Assembly: GCF_963169125.1 (NCBI RefSeq)
Contig: NC_084795.1
Location: 131,605,701 to 131,669,700 of the forward strand
Direction: 5' to 3'
DNA: 64,000 nucleotides
Origin: Humulus lupulus
Lineage: Eukaryota > Streptophyta > Magnoliopsida > Rosales > Cannabaceae
Of the stretch, positions 1-11,005 are shown piece after piece; the stretch's first letter is position 1; every line of letters starts with the position of its first letter. Under the pieces are notes generated by a model, which saw nothing but the letters and a program-made list of their open reading frames with translations, did no database searches and was not told where the DNA came from. The translations under genes and the position numbers were made by a program.

Positions 1-2
1 CT

Positions 3-1433
3 ACACTCCTTGAGAGGATCAAGGAGGCGCAGGGGAAAGATTCTTAGTTGAAAGGTCACAGAGAGAATGTCTTAGTCAGACCGACTAAGGACTTTTCTAT
101 ATCAGAGATGGGATTACTAAAGTACAAGGGTCGGATCTGCGTTCCGATGGATTCTGACATCCGGCGAGAGATCTTTGATGAATCGCTTACCACTCCCTAT
201 TCTTTGCACCCGGGTACGACGAAGATGTACCAGGATTTGAGAGCTTTGTATTGGTGGTCAGGCATGAAGAGGGATGTAGTGGATTATGTGGCCAAGTGTT
301 TAAAGTGTCAGTGGGTCAAGGCAGAACATCAGAGACCAGCGGGGTTGCTGCAGCCTCTAGGAATCCCGAAATGGAAGTGGGAGGATATCACCATGGACTT
401 TGTGGTTGGTTTGTCGAGGACCATAGGATAACATGACTCAGTGTGGGTGATTGTGGATAGGTATACCAAGTCCGCCCACTTTTTACCTGTTAGGACAACT
501 TATACTGTAGAGCAGTTTGCTGAGTTGTATGTGAAGGAGATTGTTTGACTTCATGGGGCTTCGATGTCAATAGTATCTGATAGAGACCCCACCTTCACTT
601 CCAAGTTTTGGGAGAGTCTGCAGAAGGCTATGAGCATGCACTTACGGTTTAGTACCGCTTATCATCCTCAGACGGATGGAAAGTTTGAGAGGACGATTTA
701 GATATTGGAGGAAATGCTGTGAGCCTGTGTGCTAGATTTTGGGGGATCATGGAGTAAGTATCTCCCTTTCATCGAGTTCTCGTACAACAACAGTTATCAA
801 GCGACCATCGGAGTGGCTCCGTATGAAATGCTTTACAGAAGGAAGTGTAGGTCACCTATCCATTGCGATGAGACAAGTGAGAGGAGATGTCTGGGTCCAG
901 AGATGGTTCAGAGGACAAATGAGGTGATTGAGAAGATTAGAGCGCGTATGCTCGCCTCCCAGAGTCGTCAGAAGAGTTATTCAGACCTGAAACACAGGGG
1001 GGTGGAATTTCAAGTTGGTGATCATGTGTTCCTTAGGGTTTCACCCTTGAGGGGAGTGAAATGGTTTGGTGTTCGGGGCAAGCTGAGCCCTAGGTTTGTT
1101 GGCCCCTTCGAGATTCTGGAACGAGTTGGAGAGGTAGCTTACAGATTAGCGATGCCTCCAACTCTATCAGGGGTTCATGATGTTTTCCATGTATCCATGC
1201 TCCGGAAGTATGTGTCAGATTCGATGCACGTTCTAAGTTATGAGAATCTGGAGCTTGATCAGGATATGTCCTATGAGGAGAAGCCGGTTCAGGTTCTTGA
1301 CCAAAAAGATAAAGTCTTGCGAAGCAAGACTATCGCCTTGGTGAAGGTGCTATGGAGGAACAGCAAGGTTGAGGAGGCGACGTGGGAACTTGAGTCAGAG
1401 ATGAGGGAGCGGTATCCCGAGTTGTTCAGGTAA
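3..1433 (+). pseudogene. TK1 pol: integrase and chromodomain-like C-terminus, broken by stops
   Basis: This is the C-terminal part of a gag-pol polyprotein that would insert the element cDNA into the genome. The zinc-binding region (about 150-330) keeps its CLKC pair, but the first histidine appears lost. The core keeps a first Asp (MDFVVGL, near 395), a second (SDRDPTF, near 577) and a Glu (DGKFERT, near 680). The C-terminus holds the GPFEIL and VFHVSMLRKY blocks and a chromodomain-like end (KVLWRN, EEATWELE). One frame is readable throughout, with in-frame stops at 45, 429, 546, 699 and 720. Four of them are TGA or TAG that differ from the family codon (CGA or CAG) by one C-to-T change. The family is certain. 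The gene is not functional as it stands. Confidence 0.9.
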
Positions 1434-1454
1434 TTTTGAGGACGAAATTTCTGT

Positions 1455-1468
1455 AAGGAGGGGATAGT
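1455..1468 (+). other. Polypurine tract of TK1
   Basis: A purine-rich run, AAGGAGGGGATAGT, lies immediately 5' of the LTR and would prime plus-strand DNA synthesis. The same GGGGATAGT directly before TGTAA is seen in minus-strand TK4 (56231-56244), which supports both LTR boundaries. Confidence 0.8.
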
Positions 1469-3766
1469 TGTAACGACCCGAATTTGCTAATAGGGCTTAG
1501 GGCCTTGATTAGCGTGCCTAGAGGGCAATAAATGAATTAATATGCTAATATTTGAATTTATGTGAATATTTCATAAAGATGCATGTTTAGTTGAGTTAAA
1601 TGTGCATGTGGGCCCCGTTTGGATAGTAGGGGTATAACTGTGATAAATGTGATAAATGCGATATGTATGTGATTTATCTGTGTAGCACGACCTGAGACAT
1701 TCCTGGGGAGCGGTTAGCCAGAAAGTCACAACGGGGTTGAGAATCCGACTCAGGGCGAGTCGAGGGGTCATTTGGGCATTAGCTATTATATGGGGTAATC
1801 GGGGTATGGAAATAAATATTTGGAGATACATTTGAGGACAGAATGTCTAGGAGGGAATATTTGGGAAATTTACCATTTTTGCCCTCGAGGACGTTTTGGT
1901 ACCCCGAGCCTTGAGGTAACTACATAGACTAAGTTAAATAAAACAAAAAGAAAGAAATACTTAGAGACTTGTAGAAACCGACCTAAGTCTTCCTCTTCTC
2001 TCTCTCTATTTTTCTCTAAGGCAAAACAAAGGAAACTCTTGGAAGCTAAGGAATTCAACTGAGGGCTCTATAGTTCGAGCTTGAATTTTGAGGTATTAGC
2101 TCAACTTAAGAAAAGGAATTCGACCAAGATTAAGGTAAGGATTGATTTTCATTATCTGTGTTGAAAATTCTTTGAAATTGAGTATGTTCTAAGTGGTTTT
2201 TGGGTTTTGAATTTGAAGAGTGAGTTGAGGCTGGAACTTTGGGAATTAAGCCAGAAAACACTTGGAGGATTGGTTCTGCAGCTGAGGTAAGCTTTAATTT
2301 AAAGTTTGAAGGTTGAATAATAGTGTTTCCATTTCTGAGTTTTGGGTTCTTGAGTTAGAAAATCTCAGAGATTGAAATGGATTTTTAATGGGTTTTTAGT
2401 CTAGATTTCTACTAGGTTTTGTTGCTGGAACCTTGTGGATAATTGAGTTTTGAAATTGGGATGATTGTGGGTGGTTTTGAGAGAGGTTTGGGTGTCAAAA
2501 ATGGAGGATTTTTCTGGGTTCGAAGGGTCGGGCCGCGACATTGTTCTTGCTGAGCCACGACCCTTCGAATCTGATCCGTGCTGAGGAAGGAGGGCGGGCC
2601 GCGGCATGGCCTGAGTAATGCCGCGACCCTTACTTGTTTTTGGGCATTTGGAGGCCTTTGGTTGGGGCCATGCCGTGGCATGGTTGGCTAATGCCGCGAC
2701 CCTTAAGGGATTTTGGGATTTTGAGATTCTAGGCTTAGGAATTTAACCTAGGGTGCTCGGGATTGAATCTTTTACCATGGTTGGTGAAACTCAATGACCC
2801 AGAGACTAGAATTGTGATTTAAATCTAGTTAATGGGTTAGAACTTGATGGGTGAATATTATTATGTGTTGTGACTAGGGTTCGGCAAGGCTCAAGTTGAG
2901 GGACTGTGCTCAGGATATCAGTGCTCGGGAAGCTCGGGACGCAGGTAAGAAAACCCTTGTTCCCATAGAGCTTGTATGCAGGGCTGAGCCCAATATGTTT
3001 GAACTTCAGGGCGTAGCCCTTTGATTGAATTTGTTAGTATTCAATATTCATTTACTATGCTATGAATGCTATTGTGTAAATGATCGGCAAGAACTGGGAA
3101 CGGTGTAGGCCGAGGTCTGCAGGGGTCGGGAATGGCGTTGGGCACGTTGATTGCAAGGCCGAGTATGGCAAGGGGCCGGGAGCAGTATTGAGCACGTGGA
3201 GTGCGAGCTACCAGGGCGGGACCCTAAAGCATACCTGGGATATCCTCACGGTGTAGACCGCGAACCCAATGCCTGGTAAAGCGCCTGGTATGACTTTGCT
3301 GTATGTGCTTAGCCTATTGATGGCCTGATTATATGTATGGTGTATGTTTTTCATATGTTATCTGTTTGTGGGTATTCTTGCTGGGCTTCGGCTCACGGAT
3401 GCTCTATGGTGCAGGTAAGGGCTAGGAGAAGGCCAACCAACCATGAGTGTAGCAGGCATGAAGCGGCATGTACATGTTTGGTCTGCCTGGCTGCCACAGC
3501 CAGTGGATTTTGGGAGATGAATGTCGTAAAACCTAGATTTTGTCATTTAGATGACTTGGTTGTATTTATATGTTGTAAATATTTCTAAACAGTGTTTTGG
3601 GATCCCAAGTGTTAAACTTTTATGATTTTCTATGGAATAGAGTTGTTTCTAAAGTTTTTACTCCGATTATGGCTTAATTACACCTTTGCTTTAAAAACCT
3701 CGATTAGCAAGTGATTGCACGTTTTAAACTCACTTAGTAACGACTCTAAGGTAGTAGGACGTTACA
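1469..3766 (+). repeat. 3' LTR of TK1 (2298 bp)
   Basis: The LTR starts TGTAACGACCC and ends GGACGTTACA, so it has TG...CA ends with the inverted pair TGTAACG/CGTTACA. Family landmarks are the block TTGATTAGCGTGC near 1508 and TTGCTGGGCTTCGGCTCACG near 3378, both recurring in TK3 and TK5. It has no coding content, and the open frames in it are chance. A GC-rich repeat block lies at 2525-2710. Confidence 0.9.
2525..2710. repeat. GC-rich dyad repeats inside the TK1 LTR
   Basis: Three loosely repeated units of about 60-85 bp carry GGGCCGCG... and ...GCCGCGACCCTT, with the dyad GCCGCGGC inside. They stand out against the AT-rich LTR. Similar GC-rich dyad blocks occur in LTRs of other families here. 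Confidence 0.6.
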
Positions 3767-3771
3767 CCTAC

Positions 3772-5575
3772 CTCCAAACTGGATCAGCCACCTAGTACTC
3801 ACCCACAACAAAATCCAAAGTCAGACCATCCCCAGCATTACCACAATCCGCCACAACCAGCAAACCCTCAGAGGCTGGAGCAATCCCCTACTGCTCAACA
3901 GGAGAGGCCATTCCAGGATCCTGAGCAGCAACCACCATCTCGTGCTAGCTGAGATAACCCCCAGCAACAAAGAAAAAATAGGGTCGGACAGCATCCTAGA
4001 AGCCCTAGACGCCAGACTACTGAGGAACAAAACCCTCCGAGTAGAGGACAGCGTCCTTCTACAAGCAGAAGACAGGTGGAGTTAGGCTCTGCGATCAGGG
4101 GTCCCCCAGGACATCATAATTTCAGGGGACCTACCGACCAATGCAAGCCTCCACCTATCAATTGGGACATTCCATCAAGGAGAGAGGGAAATAGTGCGAA
4201 CAGCAGGTCGCATCGTCATTGATCACAATTTAGAGATGGCCATGATTATAATGCAGTGGATTCTGGCAGGACAAATGCTGGTCGATGGCAAGAAGAGAAG
4301 GGTGAAGAGCAGAATCCTCCACAAAGGGAGAACCAACAAATAAGACGAAATACTGGGGGGCATGAGCGAGCAAAGGCGTAGGGAGGAAGATCTAAGGGAC
4401 ATTCTCAATGATAGAAGGGAAAGACATGAGAGTACTTCCCCCCAGCACCGGTCACTCCAATAGTCCCAGATGTTGTACAGGCCTACCTCGATGCTTTAAA
4501 TCAGGTCGTCCAGCAACTGGTCGGGATTCAGACATCCCATACAGAATTTGATCAGAGAAAGGGCACTCCATTTTTGCAAAGAATCGCTGTGAAAGAGAAT
4601 CCAAGCAAATTTAAAATGCTGATCTTGCCTAAATTCACTGGATTAGAGGATCCTGTGTCTCATGTTAATAAATTCGAGATACAGATGGACATCCGAAAGG
4701 TGTCAGACGAAGCGCGGTGCAAAATCTTCCCAGCAACTTTATCCGAAACTGCTCAGGAGTAGTTTTTCAAATTCCCTCCAGCCAGTATAGTTTCTTGGGA
4801 AATGTTCATATATGGACAGTTCTATGTTGGTCGAGTACATCCGACCGAGGCCAATCAGCTGGTCGAAATTTTCCAGAAGGAAGGAGAGACCCTGAATAGG
4901 CATGTTCAACGATTTATGTGAGCAGCTGCTGGGGCCAAGATAGTTGGGGGTGAAGGAAAGATGATGCCTCTTATTGTTAGGGTACGACACCACTCATCCC
5001 TTTGGAACAGTTTGTGGAAGAATGGAGTCAAGAAGACAGTTTGTTAGGGTACTCAAGAATTTCTAGACCGAGCAGAAAGGTATATCAAGCTTGAGGAGGC
5101 CATTGCCAATAAAGGGAAGTCTCCCACAGATGACCAGGGCCTGAAAGAATCTCCATCCAAAGACGCCGATGAGTCTGGGAAAACCAATGGCAACGATAAA
5201 AATAATGGGAAGAATTGGGGGAAAAGGGCGAACCATGAGCTGATGACATCTGATAACAAGTGCCCAAAACAAAATAGATACGAGCCGAGGTTCACCAATT
5301 ATACGACCCTAGTTGATAGTAGAGAAGAGGTGTACCAAGCCACTCACACTACTGTTCCCTTCAAGTGACCAGCCCCAATTAGGAAAGATATATCTAAGTG
5401 AGATACTACCAAGTTTGGTCATTTTCATAACGACTATGGCCATGACACCAACGAGTGCAACCAGCTTAAGGATTAGATTGAATTCCTTATCAGACAAGGA
5501 CACTTGAGGAGGTATGTACGAGCAACTGGAGGTTCTCAGCAAGAGGCTTAAAGAGGCAACGAGTAGGCACCTGTA
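3772..5575 (+). pseudogene. TAT1 gag remnant
   Basis: The sequence encodes a Pro/Gln/Arg-rich N-terminus followed by a Tat-type gag core. The core shows FKMLILPKFTGLEDPVSHVN near 4610 and FLDRAERYIKLEEA near 5062. A degraded zinc-binding stretch with CNQL lies near 5455. Several stops and frameshifts interrupt it, so no continuous protein is possible. In the family this is the structural protein of the particle. Confidence 0.7.
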
Positions 5576-5599
5576 TGCCAACGCTCGCCCCCTTTACAG

Positions 5600-6370
5600 C
5601 CAGCTCCAGTTGCTGGTACATTGTTGACCATCTGTGGAGGACCCCACATAGCAGGTGACAGTGGGAAGGCGAGAGAAAGATATGCTCGAACCTTACGTCA
5701 TGACCAGGATATTGAAATGCTGAATGTAGAGGAGCGAACTCCCAAAAAAGCTCGAAGAGAGGAAGAATCAATAACCTTCTCTGAGCTTGACGCTCAGCAT
5801 GTTCGATTTCCCCATTCAGATCCTCTGGTCGTTGATGTCCAGATCGCCAATATGATGGTCAAGCGAGTGTTAGTGGATACAGGAAGCTCAGTGAACATTC
5901 TATATAAATCTTCACTGGAGAGAATGAAATTGACAGTGCAAGATTTGGAAACATGCAACCAAACCATTTATGGTTTTTCCGGCAAAGGGCTCACACCAAC
6001 TGTGTCGATCAGGCTCCCAGTCACAGCAGGGGATGCACCTGCGAACAGGACATTACTCGATACTTTCATAGTAGTTGATTGTCCTTCTGCATATAATGTT
6101 GTGATTGGAAGGCCTATTCTAGTCGATCTGTGAGCAGTGACCTCGGTCTGGCACTTGGCCATGATGTTTCCAACCGACACAGGAGTGGGTGCTTGTGAGG
6201 ATACCAACAAGAAGTGCAACAATGTTATAATTCCTCGATCCCCAAGGCAAAAAAGGGCGAATCAGAGGAAAAAGTCAAGAAAAGGTTGCTGGTTGCAAAT
6301 GAAGTACAAGCCCAATCAGGTGAACAGGTCACCAAATAAGGTGTTGCCCAAAGTAAGGATAGAGAATTAG
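5600..6370 (+). pseudogene. TAT1 aspartic protease remnant
   Basis: A 170-codon frame at 5621-6133 contains the pepsin-like motif VLVDTGSSVNILY (catalytic Asp in DTG, about residue 87) and the distal ILGRP-like motif VIGRPILVDL. That is the usual layout of Tat-lineage proteases, which would cleave the polyprotein. The frame ends with TGA at 6131, where related elements read on. A short open stretch continues at 6137-6370 in another phase. Confidence 0.8.
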
Positions 6371-6379
6371 ATCTTCACT

Positions 6380-7110
6380 TTGGGGATTTTGAAGAAAATG
6401 TTGGACCCATGGAGGACTTCGAGGAGGTCAAATTAGAAGAAGCTGATCCGACCAGGGTTGTGAAAGTCGGTAAAAGCTTAGAGACAACAACAAAAAACAA
6501 ACTGGTGGAAGTTTTGAAGGAGAACCAGGAGTTGTTTTCCTAGTTGCATAAAGATATGGTTGGGATAGACCCAGCTATGATCAGCCATGTCTTAAATATA
6601 GACAAAAACTTTACACTTGTACAACAAAAAAGGAGGTTGCTCGACATAGACAGATCGAAGGCCCTAAAAGATGAAGTCGAGAAGCTGAATGGCAAGTGGA
6701 GGATGTTCGTGGATTTTACAGACCTTAATAAAGCCTGCCCGAAGGATTGTTTTCCACTTCCAAGGATCGACCAGCTAGTCGATGCTACATTAGGGCATGA
6801 AATTTTATCATTCATGGATGCATACTCTGGGTACATTCAGATTAGTATGCATCCACATGATGAAGATCACACTAGCTTTTGAACAGATACAGAACTTTAC
6901 TGTTACAAAGTAATGCCCTTCGATTTGAAAAATGCTGGTGCGACTTACGAGCGGCTGGTCAACCATATGTTCAAAGAGCTGATCGGCGATAGCATGGAAG
7001 TATATGTCGATGACATACTGGTTAAGTCAAAGAAAGCTGAAGAACACACCAAGGACCTGCAAGAATGCTTAAACATTTTGAACAAATACCAAAAAAAAAA
7101 GATTCACCTG
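6380..7110 (+). pseudogene. TAT1 reverse transcriptase fragment
   Basis: RT blocks are recognisable in order: DMVGIDPAMISH, FVDFTDLNKACPKDCFP, SFMDAYSGYIQI, MPFDLKNAGATYERLV and the active-site box VYVDDILVKSK near 7002. About 25 residues are deleted before NGKWR (near 6690), and stops lie near 6541 and 6880. The frame ends in an A-run and passes straight into LTR sequence, so thumb, RNase H and integrase are lost. Confidence 0.85.
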
Positions 7111-7114
7111 ATGA

Positions 7115-7645
7115 TGTTGCAAGACTAGTATGCACGTGGGATGCGTGTGACTATTTAAGCAGTTACGTTCTGGTTGACCATCGACCAGAAGAGAATTTAC
7201 TCAGCAGAAGGCATATTTCGTAGGCGACCAGGACTGGTCGTAGTATATCAGATATTTTCTAAAGATATTTGATCTTGCATTTATGTAATAATTGTAATTT
7301 CCATTATGATTGAGCTACACTTGTATTGCCCAGAAGGAGATCCTTGAGCCTATAAATAAGACTCAAAGGGTTCATGAGAAGGATCTTTGGAGACTGAGAG
7401 AGAGAATTATTGTTTTAACGCAATCCTTTATAACTATCATTGAGCTTGTGAAACTCAGTAAACCCTAGTTTACTGATAGTAGGTTTTCATTACATTAATA
7501 AGAACACTAAGTGGACGTAGGTCATTACCATTACTTGGGGCCGAACCACTCTAAATCTTTGTGTCATTTGTCTTTTTGGCTTCAATTCTTCTTACTTTTA
7601 TCGTTTTACTTGACTCCGCGTCGTTGACCAAATTGAGGGTCAACA
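7115..7645 (+). repeat. LTR of TAT1
   Basis: Candidate LTR boundaries are TGTTG (7115) and CAACA (7645), a matching inverted pair. A TATA box (TATAAATAAG) lies at 7351. The end GGGTCAACA resembles the TCAACA ends of TAT2 and TAT3. The 5' boundary is less certain because no partner LTR is present in the window. Confidence 0.6.
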
Positions 7646-7843
7646 ATTATAATAATAATTTCTTACAATGATGTCCTCCCGTAGACTATCTTTCAGAACT
7701 TGTGAGACCTTCCTCCAATCACCTGAGTTCACAGAAATTATGGTTCGTACTGTAGATCCAAGATATGATATCATATTTTTATACACATCACCTATTGGTT
7801 GTCTCATATCGTTCCATTCATGTTCTTTCATGATTCCTTTCAT
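7646..7843 (-). pseudogene. CACTA second ORF fragment (TNPA/Transposase_24-like)
   Basis: The minus-strand frame contains the order QPIGD...SYLGSTVRTIISV..GDWRKVSQVLKD, which resembles the start of the plant En/Spm second protein (Transposase_24 type, a DNA-binding accessory factor). It is cut at 7646 by the TAT1 LTR, so only about 65 residues remain. The family call rests on this short pattern. Confidence 0.55.
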
Positions 7844-8119
7844 TTTTATTTGGTCATGTAACTCATTCTTCTATAACCACAACCATGTTTTTCATTGTCA
7901 CCTCCTTTATATGTCATCTACAACATATAAATAAATTTCATTAGTATTATTTTAAATTAATGCAATACACAAATAAATAATCACAAGTATTAATGCATTA
8001 CACAAATAAATAATCACAAGTATCAATGCATTGCACAAATAAATAAAAAAAAAGTATTAAATAACTTACTAAAGATGTTTTCTTTTATTTTTGGTCGATT
8101 AACAATCGACCCATATTCC
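7844..8119. other. AT-rich spacer within CACTA1
   Basis: This is low-complexity sequence between the two CACTA coding remnants. A short direct repeat, a variant of CACAAATAAATAATCACAAGTAT, recurs three times at about 7960-8060. No gene is seen. Confidence 0.6.
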
Positions 8120-8774
8120 TTATTCGATGTTGTTTCTATGATAATTACTATCATTGTTATCGCTATCGCTATCATTATCTTGATTATTCTCAACTTGTTC
8201 ATGTATCGATTGTCCAACAAAGAAACAATCATGATATAAATCATCATTTTCATCGTCATCTTCATTTTCTGAGAACTTCCTCTCGCGAACTGATAAAACG
8301 ACTGACCATTTATCATTAACAAGATCAGTTACATAAAACACTTGTTTTGCTGGGGTAACCATGATAAAATGATCGTTCTTGCTTCCCTTCTTACTCAAAT
8401 CAACCAGAGTGAATCCAAGTTCGTCAGTTCTAACTCCATTATAGTTGCATACCCAAGAAAATTTAAGAAGAGGAATACGAAATAATGAATAATCTAGCTA
8501 CCATATTTCTTCAACAACCCCATAGTATGTCATTGTGCCTAAAATTAGGTTATTATCTTTTGCACTGGAAAAATGTATAGTTTCTAGAACTATACTTACT
8601 CTACTATTTTGAAATAGTCAAACATCATCTCTTGACTTAGTATGAAATCATTTCCCCCTAACAATGTAAGCTTGATGCTTTATTACATCAATGCTTGCTC
8701 CAAGAGATATGCACTTCAACTCAATCAACACTCCATGATTTTGTTCTCCCAGCTTTGTTAATATTGTATTCTTC
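8120..8774 (-). pseudogene. CACTA TNP2 C-terminal region with DUF4216
   Basis: On the minus strand the blocks TDELGFTLVDL, SKKGSKNDHFIM, AKQVFYVTDL and DKWSVVLSV follow one another. This is the DUF4216 signature found at the end of plant TNP2-type transposases. Upstream (to 8774) are TYYGVVEEIW-like and ISLGASIDV-like stretches of the same region, with stops. An Asp/Asn/Glu-rich tail closes the frame near 8120. The transposase would cut and paste the CACTA element. Confidence 0.8.
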
Positions 8775-9075
8775 AGCCACCGGCCGAGGAGTAATACAGG
8801 ACGGGGAAAGCCTAAATGTCTGTTTTGCCCTTAGAGTGGCTAGTAGCTACATTTTTATCTAGAAATTTTGTAAAGTATCCTTTAAACATTATTACTAGTG
8901 GGTTCCCATGTTCAAAGTGTTTGATTATATAAAGTATAAATTTTGTGACCGAAATATTTTAACCCTAGTTCAATTATAGATTCAGTAACATGTTTCTAAC
9001 TAAATGACTTGATTAGCAAGGCTTACACCTTTTTAAACACACAGTGTAATGGTCTTGGCTATCTAGGGCGTTACA
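8775..9075 (+). repeat. Truncated 5' LTR of TK2
   Basis: This is the last 300 bp of a Tekay-like LTR, ending CTATCTAGGGCGTTACA. It matches the end of the TK5 LTR (58582-58882), including CACACAGTGTAA...GGTCTT and a variant of the block GCCGAGG found near 58598. The upstream LTR portion is missing. Confidence 0.8.
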
Positions 9076-9078
9076 ACT

Positions 9079-9090
9079 TGGTATCAGAGC
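9079..9090 (+). other. Primer binding site of TK2
   Basis: TGGTATCAGAGC lies three bases after the LTR end and is complementary to the 3' end of plant initiator tRNA-Met. An identical site follows the TK5 LTR at 58886. Confidence 0.9.
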
Positions 9091-9382
9091 ATCATAGGTT
9101 TAAGGGTTCCTGATGACTGGCTGGACATGTACATTCGCCATTAAAGACAAGCTCGACTCAGGGTTTGGTAATTGTGCATACGTGTTTATATGCTTAAATG
9201 ATTAAAATGGAATATGAATGCTGATATTTGCTTGATTAATAGGGAGCATGCGATACTGATAGGGCCTGGCCCTTGACTGCTGTGTGGTGATATTGAGGCA
9301 TGCTTATTAGCATTGCTGTGTATGTGAATGAATATTTGAATAAACTGGTATATCTTGATTGTTTGTGAATGTTTGAGTTCCA

Positions 9383-10429
9383 ATGGTGGATCATGGAAGG
9401 ATTATTACCCTGTCATCGTAGCCTGACCGCCGAGTCGTTGATTATAGATTAACTTGGATAGCTATGCGTCCAAGATGATCTGCACGACTTACTGGTAGTA
9501 GGTCTGAGGCAAGGGATGATGGCTAGGGCCAAACCCCTCCGCCAGTCCCTGAGAACTGGCAGCAACTTATGGCAGACATGCAAGCATGGCTATAGAGCCA
9601 GGATGAGCAAATCTGAATTCTGCGACAGCATGCTCCATCAGGGAGTGCTGCCCCGATTGTGCCACCTGCAGTGGTACTAGTTGTACAACCAATAGAGGTT
9701 GGGAACAGATGGGAGCCGTTGTATGAGCGGTTTTGGAAGCAGCAGCCCCTAATCTTTGAGGGATGACCTAATCCACTGAAGGCCGAACAGTGGATGACCA
9801 TGATTACTACTATCCTGGATTTTATGAGGATAAATGGACATGACAGAGTGGAATGTGCCACATATATGCTAAGAGAGGATGCCCGTATCTGGTGGGAAGT
9901 GGCACCACAGACTAAGGATCTTACCACTCTAAGCGGGGAAGGATTCAAGGATCTATTCAGTCAGAAACACTATAATGTTGCCATCAGGGCAGCGAAGGTA
10001 AATGAGTTCGTGGGGCTTGTTCAGGGTAGCATGACAGTTACAGAATATGCCCTGAAGTTTGACAGACTTCCGAAGTTCGTACAAGATCTTGTGCCTACTG
10101 ATGCAGCTAGGCATGATAGATTTATTAGAGGGCTTAATGCATAAGTTCTTAGGGGGACAACTTATGCCCAGGCTGTTGAGAAGGCTCTTACCGCTGAGGA
10201 AGCAGAGAATAAGATCTGGAGAGAGAGTGCAGCAAGGCGGGAGGGCTGCAGGGCGGTGCATCAATATTCTGGTTCTGGGAAGGGCGGAGGCCCTAGTGAT
10301 TTGAAGAGAAAGAAGGACTGCCAGGCTAAGGCCAGTTATGTGTGTGGGGTAGTGGGACACCTCAAGAAGGACTGCCCAACAATGAAGAAAGGAGATGCAA
10401 GGAAGGTGGACAGCTTGACTCCAGCTTGA
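9383..10429 (+). pseudogene. TK2 gag
   Basis: Gag starts at a plausible ATG (9383), as in TK5 (59190). The clearest part, 9794-10144, holds DARIWWEVAPQT, the capsid-like FSQKHYNVAIRAAKVNEF and GSMTVTEYALKFDRL. Stops interrupt the N-terminus and 10142. The zinc knuckle near 10335 reads SYVCGVVGHLKKDC: the first Cys of the CCHC motif is Ser (AGT for TGT). A CxxHHPGxC-like stretch present in TK5 is deleted here. Confidence 0.85.
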
Positions 10430-11005
10430 GTGTTCACCCTGACGCAGGCGGAGGCCGAGGCTAGTCCCTCGGTAGTGATAGGTCAGCTTTCTAGCGCTGG
10501 CTCTCCTTTTACTGTAATGATTGACTCTGGTGCTACACATTTGTTTGTTTCTAGTAAGGTAATTGATAGACTATGTAGACCTAGTGAGTATTATACTTCG
10601 GGATTGGGGAATATTTTGCCTACAGGAGAACTGGTAGTTTCTAGTAGGTGGATTAGAGCACTGCCAGTGATGGTTGATGGTAGAGAATTGTCAGTAGACT
10701 TGATTGAGTTGGGTATGGAGAACTTTGACATGATCTTAGGCATGAATTGGCTGGTTAGATATGGAGCTACTATTGACTGCAGGAAGAAGATGGTGACCTT
10801 TGAGCCGGAGGGCGAGGATCCCTTTGTCTTTGCGGGAGCGGTGAATGGACCCCGCGTAGCGATGATATCAGTGCTGAGAGCCAGAGATTTTTTACAGGGA
10901 GGATGTATAGGTTTTCTGGCTAGCGTGGTGGATATCACTAAGGTTTCGCCAACAAGACTGGAGGAGACCAGATTGGTTTGCGAGTTCTTGGATGTGTGTT
11001 CCTGA
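10430..11005 (+). pseudogene. TK2 protease
   Basis: The frame carries the aspartic protease motif VMIDSGATHLFVSSKVIDRL (catalytic Asp in DSG) and the distal block DMILGMNWLVRYGATIDC. It continues into the protease-RT linker ([10 protein letters not shown]). The frame ends at 11005 because one extra nucleotide near 10992 (GATGTGTGTTCC against GATGTGCTTCC in TK5) shifts the downstream RT by one base. The protease itself looks intact. Confidence 0.85.

Larger units (their letters stand above)
1..3766 (+). mobile_element. TK1: Tekay-like Ty3/gypsy chromovirus, 3' part
   Basis: The window opens inside the pol gene of a chromovirus and runs through its integrase, polypurine tract and complete 3' LTR. 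The order integrase, chromodomain-like tail, purine tract, TGTAACGACC LTR is typical of the plant Tekay/Del group. The 3' LTR ends at 3766 and the next base begins Tat-type gag sequence, so TK1 inserted into TAT1. The candidate target duplication is CCTAC (3767-3771), but the left copy lies outside the window. Confidence 0.9.
3767..7645 (+). mobile_element. TAT1: Tat-lineage Ty3/gypsy element, truncated
   Basis: Gag, protease and reverse transcriptase remnants in plus orientation are followed directly by an LTR at 7115-7645. RNase H, integrase and the 3' region are missing. The left part was cut off by insertion of TK1 and must lie upstream of the window. Immediately right of its LTR lies minus-strand CACTA coding sequence, so TAT1 appears to have inserted into CACTA1, with candidate target site ATTAT (7646-7650). 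The lineage is read from the protease (VLVDTGSSVNILY) and RT (DLNKACPKDCFPLPRIDQL) blocks. Confidence 0.8.

Noticed and set aside
9079..9090. tRNA-Met gene
   Set aside because: Only the 12-base primer-binding complement is present, without a tRNA body; the same holds at 58886.
9523..9948. Minus-strand 141-codon frame
   Set aside because: It is the shadow of TK2 gag, whose plus-strand motifs (WWEVAPQT and neighbours) are clear.
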